A DNA stretch of 64,000 nucleotides from Lamellibrachia satsuma. Lineage: Eukaryota; Annelida; Polychaeta; Sabellida; Siboglinidae. The stretch covers positions 6,341,501 to 6,405,500 of the forward strand of contig BSQZ01000026.1 of the NCBI GenBank assembly GCA_033239005.1, in the 5' to 3' direction. Shown here in pieces: positions 24,187 to 37,900 of this stretch. Each line of letters begins with the position of its first letter. The first letter of the stretch is position 1. A program made the position numbers and the translations under genes. The notes beneath the pieces were generated by a model, which saw only the letters and a program-made list of their open reading frames with translations, was not told the DNA's origin and did no database searches.

Positions 24187-24262
24187 TACATGCATGCATA
24201 CAAGCGTGCGTACATACGTGCGTACGCACACGCGCACGTACGTACGTACGTACGTACGTACA
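24187..24262. repeat. GTAC/GTGC microsatellite
   Basis: Alternating ACGT-type tetranucleotides just downstream of the donor of the collagen exon at 24275. Confidence 0.9.
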
Positions 24263-24274
24263 CATCATACATAC

Positions 24275-24418
24275 CTTCTCCAATCGGCTGAGTTGTCGGA
24301 ATAGATTTTCCAGCTCGACCCTGTGGTCTTGGTGCTCCTGGTACTCCTGTTGCTCCTGGTGATCCTGTTGCTCCTGGTGCTCCTGGTACTCCTTTTGCTC
24401 CTTTTGCTCCTGGTGCTC
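24275..24418 (-). CDS. Collagen-like gene, 3' Gly-X-Y exon
   Basis: 144 bp, acceptor ttctgcacattgcag| and donor GAGAAG|gtatg. In the register set by the upstream exon it reads [19 protein letters not shown] and so on. The frame offset by one is also open and gives a Gln/Glu/His-rich sequence ending [15 protein letters not shown], which looks like a coiled coil. Phase continuity favours the collagen reading. The exon is phase 1 at both ends, typical of modular collagen exons. Confidence 0.72.
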
Positions 24419-26234
24419 CTGCAATGTGCAGAAATATGCGGAAACGTAGTAGAAGATTTATTATGAATTAAATTAATTTTAAAATTAATAACATTTGTAA
24501 GGAAAGAGTGAAAGCTGAGAAGAGACTACGAAATGCAGGATATGCTTGAAAGAATACAAGACTTTCTTTTGTTAAGTTTGAGTTGTTCTCCTCTGTATTC
24601 ATTCTAAAACATAGTACACATCTTATGCATGACCTGGCTTTTAGGAATCCATATTGATAGTGATTTATTAATTTGTTCTTAACATAGAAACCCACCATAT
24701 ATAATATGCATGACCTGGCTTTTAGGAATCCATATTGATAGTGATTTATTAATTTTTTCTTAACATGGAAGTCCACCATATATAATATGCATGACCTGGC
24801 TTTTAGGAATCCATATTGATAGTGATTTATTAATTTGTTCTTAACATAGAAACCCACCATATATAGTATGTATGACCTGGCTTTTAGGAATCCATATTGA
24901 TAGTGATTTATTAATTTGTTCTTAACATGGAAGTCCACCATATATAGTGTGCATGACCTGGCTTTTAGGAATCCATATTGATAGTGATTTATTAATTTGT
25001 GCTTAACATGGAAGTCCACCATATATAGTATGCATGACCTGGCTTTTTGGAATCCATATTGAAAGTGATTTATTAATTTGTTCTTAACATGGAAGTCCCC
25101 CATATATAGTATGAATGACCTGGCTTTTAGGAATCCATATTGATAGTGATTTATTAATTTGTGCTTAACATGGAAGTCCACCATATATAATATGCATGAC
25201 CTGGCTTTTAGGAATACATATTGATAGTGATTTATTAATTTGTGCTTAACATGGAAGTCCACCATATATAATATGAATGACCTGGCTTTTAGGAATCCAT
25301 ATTGATAGTGATTTATTAATTTGTGCTTAACATGGAAGTCCACCATATATAATATGCATGACCTGGCTTTTAGGAATCCATATTGATAGTGATTTATTAA
25401 TTTGTTCTTAACATGGAAGTCCACCATATATAATATGCATGACCTGGCTTTTAGGAATCCATATTGATAGTGATTTATTAATTTGTGCTTAACATGGAAG
25501 TCCACCATATATAATATGCATGACCTGGCTTTTAGGAATCCATATTGATAGTGATTTATTAATTTGTTCTTAACATGGAAGTCCACCATATATAATATGC
25601 ATGACCTGGCTTTTAGGAATCCATATTGATAGCGATTTATTAATTTGTGCTTAACATGGAAGTCCACCATATATAATATGCATGACCTGGCTTTTAGGAA
25701 TCCATATTGATAGTGATTTATTAATTTGTGCTTAACATGGAAGTCCACCATATATAATATGCATGACCTGGCTTTTAGGAATCCATATTGATAGCGATTT
25801 ATTAATTTGTGCTTAACATGGAAGTCCACCATATATAATATGCATGACCTGGCTTTTAGGAATCCATATTGATAGCGATTTATTAATTTGTGCTTAACAT
25901 GGAAGTCCACCATATATAATATGAATGACTTGGCTTTTAGGAATCCATATTGATAGCGATTTATTAATTTGTGCTTAACATCGAAGTTCACCATATATAA
26001 TATGCATGACCTGGCTTTTAGGAATCCATATTGATAGCGATTTATTAATTTTTGCTTAACATGGAAGTCCACCATATATAATATGCATGACCTGGCTTTT
26101 AGGAATCCATATTCATAGTGATTTATTAATTTGTGCTTAACATGGAAGTCCACCATATATAATATGCATGACCTGGCTTTTAGGAATCCATATTGATAGT
26201 GATTTATTAATTTTTTCTTAACATGGAAGTCCAT

Positions 26235-26321
<87 letters not shown>

Positions 26322-28931
26322 GCATGACCTGGCTTTTAGGAATCCATATTGATAGTAATTTATTAACTTGTGCTTAACATGGAAGTCCACCATATATGAT
26401 ATGCATGACTTTGCTTTTAGGAATCCATATTGATAGTGATTTATTAATTTGTGCTTAACATGGAAGTCCTCCATATATAATATGCATGACCTGCCTTTTA
26501 AGAATCCATATTGATAGTGATTTATTAATTTGTGCTTAACATGGAAGTCCACCATATATAATATGCATGACCTGGCTTTTAGGAATCGATATTGATAGTG
26601 ATTTATTAATTTGTTCTTAACATGGAAGTCCACCATATATAATATGCATGACCTGGCTTTTAGGAATCCATATTGATAGCGATTTATTAATTTGTGCTTA
26701 ACATGGAAGTCCACCATATATAATATGCATGACCTGGCTTTTAGGAATCCATATTGATATTGATTTATTAATGTGTGCTTAACATTGCAGTCCACCATAT
26801 ATAATATGCACGACCTGGCTTTTAGGAATCCATATTGATAGTGATTTATTAATTTGTGCTTAACATGGAAGTCCACTATATATAATATGCACGACCTGGC
26901 TTTTAGGAATCCATATTGATAGTGATTTATTAATTTGTGCTTAAAATGGAAGTCCACCATATATAATATGCACGACCTGGCTTTTAGGAATCCATATTGA
27001 TAGTGATTTATTAATTTGTGCTTAACATGGAAGTCCACCATATATAATATGCATGACCTGGCTTTTAGGAATCCATATTGATAGTGATTTATTAATTTGT
27101 GCTTAACATGGAAGTCCACCATATATAATATGCATGACCTGGCCTTTAGGAATCCATATTGATAGTGATTTATTATTTTTTTCTTAATATGGAAGTCCAC
27201 CAATATATATATATATATATATATATTATGCATGACCTGGCTTTTAGGAATCCATATTGATAGTGATTTATTAACTTGTGCTTAACATGGAAGTCCACCA
27301 TATATAATATGCATGACTTTGCTTTTAGGAATCCATATTGATAGTGATTTATTAATTTGTGCTTAACGTGGAAGTCCTCCATATATAATATGCATGACCT
27401 GGCTTTTAAGAAGCCATATTGATAGTGATTTATTAATTTGTTCTTAACATGGAAGTCCACCATATATAATATGCATGACCTGGCTTTTAGGAATCCATAT
27501 TGATAGTGATTTATTAATTTGTTCTTAACATAGAAACCCACCATATATAGTATGTATGACCTGGCTTTTAGGAATCCATATTGATAGTGATTTATTAATT
27601 TGTTCTTAACATGGAAGTCCACCATATATAGTGTGCATGACCTGGCTTTTAGGAATCCATATTGATAGTGATTTATTAATTTGTGCTTAACATGGAAGTC
27701 CACCATATATAGTATGCATGACCTGGCTTTTTGGAATCCATATTGAAAGTGATTTATTAATTTGTTCTTAACATGGAAGTCCCCCATATATAGTATGAAT
27801 GACCTGGCTTTTAGGAATCCATATTGATAGTGATTTATTAATTTGTGCTTAACATGGAAGTCCACCAATTATAATATGCATGACCTGGCTTTTAGGAATA
27901 CATATTGATAGTGATTTATTAATTTGTGCTTAACATGGAAGTCCACCATATATAATATGAATGACCTGGCTTTTAGGAATCCATATTGATAGTGATTTAT
28001 TAATTTGTGCTTAACATGGAAGTCCACCATATATAATATGCATGACCTGGCTTTTAGGAATCCATATTGATAGTGATTTATTAATTTGTTCTTAACATGG
28101 AAGTCCACCATATATAGTATACATGACCTGGCTTTTAGGAATCCATATTGATAGTGATTTATTAATTTGTGCTTAACATGGAAGTCCACCATATATAATA
28201 TGCATGACCTGGCTTTTAGGAATCCATATTGATAGTGATTTATTAATTTGTTCTTAACATGGAAGTCCACCATATATAGTATGCATGACCTGGCTTTTAG
28301 GAATCCATATTGATAGTGATTTATTAATTTGTGCTTAACATGGAAGTCCACCATATATAATATGCATGACCTGGCTTTTAGGAATCCATATTGATAGTGA
28401 TTTATTAATTTGTGCTTAACATGGAAGTCCACCATATATAATATGCATGACCTGGGTTTTAGGAATCCATATTGATAGCGATTTATTAATTTGTGCTTAA
28501 CATGGAAGTCCACCATATATAATATGCATGACCTGGCTTTTAGGAATCCATATTGATAGCGATTTATTAATTTGTGCTTAACATGGAAGTCCACCATATA
28601 TAATATGAATGACTTGGCTTTTAGGAATCCATATTGATAGCGATTTATTAATTTGTGCTTAACATCGAAGTTCACCATATATAATATGCATGACCTGGCT
28701 TTTAGGAATCCATATTGATAGCGATTTATTAATTTTTGCTTAACATGGAAGTCCACCATATATAATATGCATGACCTGGCTTTTAGGAATCCATATTCAT
28801 AGTGATTTATTAATTTGTGCTTAACATGGAAGTCCACCATATATAATATGCATGACCTGGCTTTTAGGAATCCATATTGATAGTGATTTATTAATTTTTT
28901 CTTAACATGGAAGTCCACCAATATATCTATA

Positions 28932-28995
<64 letters not shown>

Positions 28996-31900
28996 GCATG
29001 ACCTGGCTTTTAGGAATCCATATTGATAGTAATTTATTAACTTGTGCTTAACATGGAAGTCCACCATATATGATATGCATGACTTTGCTTTTAGGAATCC
29101 ATATTGATAGTGATTTATTAATTTGTGCTTAACATGGAAGTCCTCCATATATAATATGCATGACCTACCTTTTAAGAATCCATATTGATAGTGATTTATT
29201 AATTTGTGCTTAACATGGAAGTCCACCATATATAATATGCATGACCTGGCTTTTAGGAATCGATATTGATAGTGATTTATTAATTTGTTCTTAACATGGA
29301 AGTCCACCATATATAATATGCATGACCTGGCTTTTAGGAATCCATATTGATAGCGATTTATTAATTTGTGCTTAACATGGAAGTCCACCATATATAATAT
29401 GCATGACCTGGCTTTTAGGAATCCATATTGATATTGATTTATTAATGTGTGCTTAACATTGCAGTCCACCATATATAATATGCACGACCTGGCTTTTAGG
29501 AATCCATATTGATAGTGATTTATTAATTTGTGCTTAACATGGAAGTCCACTATATATAATATGCACGACCTGGCTTTTAGGAATCCATATTGATAGTGAT
29601 TTATTAATTTGTGCTTAAAATGGAAGTCCACCATATATAATATGCACGACCTGGCTTTTAGGAATCCATATTGATAGTGATTTATTAATTTGTGCTTAAC
29701 ATGGAAGTCCACCATATATAATATGCATGACTTGGTTTTAGGAATCCATATTGATAGTGATTTATTAATTTGTGCTTAACATGGAAGTCCACCATATATA
29801 ATATGCATGACCTGGCTTTTAGGAATCCATATTGATAGTGATTTATTAATTTTTTCTTAACATGGAAGTCCACCAATATATATATATATATATATTATGC
29901 ATGACCTGGCTTTTAGGAATCCATATTGATAGTGATTTATTAACTTGTGCTTAACATGGAAGTCCACCATATATGATATGCATGACTTTGCTTTTAGGAA
30001 TCCATATTGATAGTGATTTATTAATTTGTGCTTAACATGGAAGTCCTCCATATATAATATGCATGACCTGGCTTTTAAGAATCCATATTGATAGTGATTT
30101 ATTAGTTTGTTCTTAACATGGAAGTCCACCATATATAATATGCATGACCTGGCTTTTAGGAATCCATATTGATATTGATTTATTAATGTGTGCTTAACAT
30201 GGCAGTCCACCATATATAATATGCACGACCTGGCTTTTAGGAATCAATATTGATAGTGATTTATTAATTTGTGCTTAACATGGAAGTCCACCATATTAAA
30301 TGCATATTAAATATGGTGGACTTACATGTTAAGCACAAATTAATAAATCACTATCAATATGGATTCCTAAAAGCCAGGTCATACATATTATATATGGTGA
30401 ACTTCCATGTTAAGCAAAAATTAATAAATCGCTATCAATATGGATTCCTAAAAGCCAGGTCATGCATATATATATGACCTGGCTTTTAGGAATCCATATT
30501 GATAGTGATTTATTAATTTTTCTTAACATGGAAGTCCACCATATATATATGCATGACCTGGCTTTTAGGAATCCATATTGATAGTGATTTATTAATTTGT
30601 GCATAACATGGAAGTCCACCATATATAATATGCATGACCTGGCTTTTAGGAATCCATATTGATAGTGATTTATTAATTTGTCTTAACATGGAAGTCCACC
30701 ATATATAATATGCATGACCTGGCTTTTAGAATCCATATTGATAGTGATTTATTAATTTGTGCTTAACATGGAAGTCCACCATATATAATATGCATGACCT
30801 GGCTTTTAGGAATCCATATTGATAGTGATTTATTATTTGTGCTTAACATGGAAGTCCACCATATATAATATGCATGACCTGGCCTTTTAGGAATCCATAT
30901 TGATAGTGATTTATTAATTTGTGCTTAACATGGAAGTCCACCATATATAATATGCATGACCTGGCTTTTAGGAATCCATATTGATAGTGATTTATTAATT
31001 TGTGCTTAACATGGAAGTCCACCATATATAATATGCATGACCTGGCTTTTAGGAATCCATATTGATAGTGATTTATTAATTTGTGCTTAACATGGAAGTC
31101 CACCATATATAATATGCATGACCTGGCTTTTAGGAATCCATATTGATAGCGATTTATTAATTTGTGCTTAACATGGAAGTCCACCAATATATATATATAT
31201 ATATATTATGCATGACCTGGCTTTTAGGAATCCATATTGATAGTGATTTATTAACTTGTGCTTAACATGGAAGTCCACCATATATGATATGCATGACTTT
31301 GCTTTTAGGAATCCATATTGATAGTGATTTATTAATTTGTGCTTAACATGGAAGTCCTCCATATATAATATGCATAACCTGGCTTTTAGGAATCAATATT
31401 GATAGTGATTTATTAATTTGTTCTTAACATGGAAGTCCACCATATATAATATGCATGACCTGGCTTTTAGGAATCCATATTGATATTGATTTATTAATGT
31501 GTGCTTAACATGGCAGTCCACCATATATAATATGCACGACCTGACTTTTAGGAATCCATATTGAGAGTGATTTATTAATTTGTGCTTAACATGGAAGTCC
31601 ACCATATATAATATGCACGACCTGGCTTTTAGGAATCCATATTGAGAGTGATTTATTAATTTGTGCTTAACATGGAAGTCCACCATATATAATATGCACG
31701 ACCTGGCTTTTAGGAATCCATATTGATAGTGATTTATTAATTTGTGCTTAACATGGAAGTCCATCATATATAATATGCACGACCTGGCTTTTAGGAATCC
31801 ATATTGATAGCGATTTATTAATTTGTGCCTAACATGGTAGTCCACCATATATAATATGCATGAGCTGCCTTTTAGGAATCCATATTGATAGCGATTTATT

Positions 31901-34900
31901 AATTTGTGCTTAACATGGAAGTCCACCATACATAATGTGCATGACCTGGCTTTTAGGAATCCATATTCATAGCGATTTATTAATTTGTGCTTAACATGGA
32001 AGTCCACCATATATAATATGCACGACCTGGCTTTTAGGAATCCATATTGATAGCGATTTATTAATTTGTGCTTAACATGGAAGTCCACCATATATAACAT
32101 GCATGACTTGGCTTTTAGGAATCCATATTGATAGCGATTTATTAATTTGTGCTTAACATGGAAGTTCACCATATATAATATGCATGACCTGGCTTTTAGG
32201 AATCCATATTGATAGCGATTTATTAATTTTTGCTTAACATGGAAGTTCACCATATATAATATGTATGACCTGGCTTTTACGAATCCATATTGATAGTGAT
32301 TTATTAATTTGTGCTTAACATGGAAGTCCACCATATATAATATGCATGACCTGGCTTTTAGGAATCCATATTGATAGTGATTTATTAATTTGTTCTTAAC
32401 ATGGAAGTCCACCATATATAATATGCATGACCTGGCTTTTAGGAATCCATATTGATAGCGATTTATTAATTTGTGCTTAACATGGAAGTCCACCATATAT
32501 AATATACATGATCTGGCTTTTAGGAATCCATATTGATAGTGATTTATTAATTTGTGCTTAACATGGAAGTCCACCATATATAATATGCACGACCTTGCTT
32601 TTAGGAATCCATATTGATAGCGATTTATTAATTTGTGCTTAACATGGTAGTCCACCATATATAATATGCATGAGCTGGCTTTTAGGAATCCATATTGATA
32701 TTGATTTATTAATGTGTACTTAACATGGCAGTCCACTATATATAATATGCATGACCTGGCTTTTAGGAATCCATATTGATAGTGATTTATTAATTTGTGC
32801 TTAACATGGCAGTCCACCATATATAATATGCATGACCTGGCTTTTAGGAATCCATATTGATAGTGATTTAATAATTTGTTCTTAACATGGAAGTCCACCA
32901 TATATAATATGCATGACCTGGCTTTTAGGAATCCATATTGATAGTGATTTATTAATTTGTGCTTAACATGGAAGTCCACCATATATAATATGCATGACCT
33001 GGCTTTTAGGAATCCATATTGATAGTGATTTATTAATTTGTGCTTAACATGGAAGTCCACCATATATAATATGCATGACCTGGCTTTTAGGAATCCATAT
33101 TGATAGTGATTTATTAATTTGTGCTTAACATGGAAGTCCACCATATATAATATGCATGACCTGGCTTTTAGGAATCCATATTGATAGTGATTTATTAATT
33201 TGTGCTTAACATGGAAGTCCACCATATATAATATGCATGACCTGGCTTTTAGGAATCCATATTGATAGTGATTTATTAATTTGTGCTTAACATGGAAGTC
33301 CACCATATATAATATGCATGACCTGGCTTTTAGGAATCCATATTGATAGTGATTTATTAATTTGTGCTTAACATGGAAGTCCACCATATATAATATGATT
33401 GACCTGGCTTTTAGGAATCCATATTGATAGTGATTTATTAATTTGTGCTTAACATGGAAGTCCACCATATATAATATGCATGACCTGGCTTTTAGGAATC
33501 CATATTGATAGTGATTTATTAATTTGTTCTTAACATGGAAGTCCACCATATATAGTATGCATGACCTGGCTTTTAGGAATCCATATTGATAGTGATTTAT
33601 TAATTTGTGCTTAACATGGAAGTCCACCATATATAATATGCATGACCTGGCTTTTAGGAATCCATATTGATAGTGATTTATTAATTTGTGCTTAACATGG
33701 AAGTCCACCATATATAATATGCATGACCTGGCTTTTAGGAATCCATATTGATAGTGATTTATTAATTTGTGCTTAACATGGAAGTCCACCATATATAATA
33801 TGCATGACCTGGCTTTTAGGAATCCATATTGATAGTGATTTATTAATTTGTGCTTAACATGGAAGTCCACCATATATAATATGCATGACCTGGCTTTTAG
33901 GAATCCATATTGATAGTGATTTATTAATTTGTGCTTAACATGGAAGTCCACCATATATAATATGCATGACCTGGCTTTTAGGAATCCATATTGATAGTGA
34001 TTTATTAATTTGTGCTTAACATGGAAGTCCACCATATATAATATGCATGACCTGGCTTTTAGGAATCCATATTGATAGTGATTTATTAATTTGTGCTTAA
34101 CATGGAAGTCCACCATATATAATATGCATGACCTGGCTTTTAGGAATCCATATTGATAGTGATTTATTAATTTGTGCTTAACATGGAAGTCCACCATATA
34201 TAATATGCATGACCTGGCTTTTAGGAATCCATATTGATAGTGATTTATTAATTTGTGCTTAACATGGAAGTCCACCATATATAATATGCATGACCTGGCT
34301 TTTAGGAATCCATATTGATAGTGATTTATTAATTTGTGCTTAACATGGAAGTCCACCATATATAATATGCATGACCTGGCTTTTAGGAATCCATATTGAT
34401 AGTGATTTATTAATTTGTGCTTAACATGGAAGTCCACCATATATATATATGCATGACCTGGCTTTTAGGAATCCATATTGATAGTGATTTATTAATTTGT
34501 GCTTAACATGGAAGTCCACCATATATAATATGCATGACCTGGCTTTTAGGAATCCATATTGATAGTGATTTATTAATTTGTGCTTAACATGGAAGTCCAC
34601 CATATATAATATGCATGACCTGGCTTTTAGGAATCCATATTGATAGTGATTTATTAATTTGTGCTTAACATGGAAGTCCACCATATATAATATGCATGAC
34701 CTGGCTTTTAGGAATCCATATTGATAGTGATTTATTAATTTGTGCTTAACATGGAAGTCCACCATATATAATATGCATGACCTGGCTTTTAGGAATCCAT
34801 ATTGATAGTGATTTATTAATTTGTTCTTAACATGGAAGTCCACCATATATAATATGCATGACCTGGCTTTTAGGAATCCATATTGATAGTGATTTATTAA

Positions 34901-37900
34901 TTTGTGCTTAACATGGAAGTCCACCATATATAATATGCATGACCTGGCTTTTAGGAATCCATATTGATAGTGATTTATTAATTTGTGCTTAACATGGAAG
35001 TCCACCATATATAATATGCATGACCTGGCTTTTAGGAATCCATATTGATAGTGATTTATTAATTTGTGCTTAACATGGAAGTCCACCTATATATAATATT
35101 AATGCACGACCTGGCTTTTAGGAATCCATATTGATAGTGATTTATTAATTTGTGCTTAACATGGAAGTCCACCATATATAATATGCATGACCTGGCTTTT
35201 AGGAATCCATATTGATAGTGATTTATTAATTTGTGCTTAACATGGAAGTCCACCATATATAATATGCATGACCTGGCTTTTAGGAATCCATATTGATAGT
35301 GATTTATTAATTTGTGCTTAACATGGAAGTCCACCATATATAATATGCATGACCTGGCTTTTAGGAATCCATATTGATAGTGATTTATTAATTTTTGCTT
35401 AACATGGAAGTCCACCATATATAATATGCATGACCTGGCTTTTAGGAATCCATATTGATAGTGATTTATTAATTTGTGCTTAACATGGAAGTCCACCATA
35501 TATAATATGCATGACCTGGCTTTTAGGAATCCATATTGATAGTGATTTATTAATTTGTGCTTAACATGGAAGTCCACCATATATAATATGCATGACCTGG
35601 CTTTTAGGAATCCATATTGATAGTGATTTATTAATTTGTGCTTAACATGGAAGTCCACCATATATAATATGCATGACCTGGCTTTTAGGAATCCATATTG
35701 ATAGTGATTTATTAATTTGTGCTTAACATGGAAGTCCACCATATATAATATGCATGACCTGGCTTTTAGGAATCCATATTGATAGTGATTTATTAATTTG
35801 TGCTTAACATGGAAGTCCACCATATATAATATGCATGACCTGGCTTTTAGGAATCCATATTGATAGTGATTTATTAATTTGTGCTTAACATGGAAGTCCA
35901 CCATATATAATATGCATGACCTGGCTTTTAGGAATCCATATTGATAGTGATTTATTAATTTGTGCTTAACATGGAAGTCCACCATATATAATATGCATGA
36001 CCTGGCTTTTAGGAATCCATATTGATAGTGATTTATTAATTTGTGCTTAACATGGAAGTCCACCATATATAATATGCATGACCTGGCTTTTAGGAATCCA
36101 TATTGATAGTGATTTATTAATTTGTGCTTAACATGGAAGTCCACCATATATAATATGCATGACCTGGCTTTTAGGAATCCATATTGATAGTGATTTATTA
36201 ATTTGTGCTTAACATGGAAGTCCACCATATATAATATGCATGACCTGGCTTTTAGGAATCCATATTGATAGTGATTTATTAATTTGTGCTTAACATGGAA
36301 GTCCACCATATATAATATGCATGACCTGGCTTTTAGGAATCCATATTGATAGTGATTTATTAATTTGTGCTTAACATGGAAGTCCACCATATATAATATG
36401 CATGACCTGGCTTTTAGGAATCCATATTGATAGTGATTTATTAATTTGTGCTTAACATGGAAGTCCACCATATATAATATGCATGACCTGGCTTTTAGGA
36501 ATCCATATTGATAGTGATTTATTAATTTGTGCTTAACATGGAAGTCCACCATATATAATATGCATGACCTGGCTTTTAGGAATCCATATTGATAGTGATT
36601 TATTAATTTGTGCTTAACATGGAAGTCCACCATATATAATATGCATGACCTGGCTTTTAGGAATCCATATTGATAGTGATTTATTAATTTGTGCTTAACA
36701 TGGAAGTCCACCATATATAATATGCATGACCTGGCTTTTAGGAATCCATATTGATAGTGATTTATTAATTTGTTCTTAACATGGAAGTCCACCATATATA
36801 ATATGCATGACCTGGCTTTTAGGAATCCATATTGATAGTGATTTATTAATTTGTGCTTAACATGGAAGTCCACCATATATAATATGCATGACCTGGCTTT
36901 TAGGAATCCATATTGATAGTGATTTATTAATTTGTGCTTAACATGGAAGTCCACCATATATAATATGCATGACCTGGCTTTTAGGAATCCATATTGATAG
37001 TGATTTATTAATTTGTTCTTAACATGGAAGTCCACCATATATAATATGCATGACCTGGCTTTTAGGAATCCATATTGATAGTGATTTATTAATTTGTGCT
37101 TAACATGGAAGTCCACCATATATAATATGCATGACCTGGCTTTTAGGAATCCATATTGATAGTGATTTATTAATTTGTGCTTAACATGGAAGTCCACCAT
37201 ATATAATATGCATGATCTGGCTTTTAGGAATCCATATTGATAGTGATTTATTAATTTGTGCTTAACATGGAAGTCCACCATATATAATATGCATGATCTG
37301 GCTTTTAGGAATCCATATTGATAGTGATTTATTAATTTGTGCTTAACATGGAAGTCCACCATATATAATATGCATGATCTGGCTTTTAGGAATCCATATT
37401 GATAGTGATTTATTAATTTGTGCTTAACATGGAAGTCCACCATATATAATATGGATGACCTGGCTTTTAGGAATCCATATTGATATTGATTTATTAATGT
37501 GTGCTTAACATGGAAGTCCACTATATATAATATGCATGACCTGGCTTTTAGGAATCCATATTGATAGTGATTTATTAATTTGTGCTTAACATGGAAGTCC
37601 ACCATATATAATATGCATGACCTGGCTTTTAGGAATCCATATTGATAGTGATTTATTAATTTTTGCTTAACATGGAAGTCCACCATATATAATATGCATG
37701 ATCTGGCTTTTAGGAATCCATATTGATAGTGATTTATTAATTTGTGCTTAACATGGAAGTCCACCATATATAATATGCATGATCTGGCTTTTAGGAATCC
37801 ATATTGATAGTGATTTATTAATTTGTGCTTAACATGGAAGTCCACCATATATAATATGCATGACCTGGCTTTTAGGAATCCATATTGATAGTGATTTATT

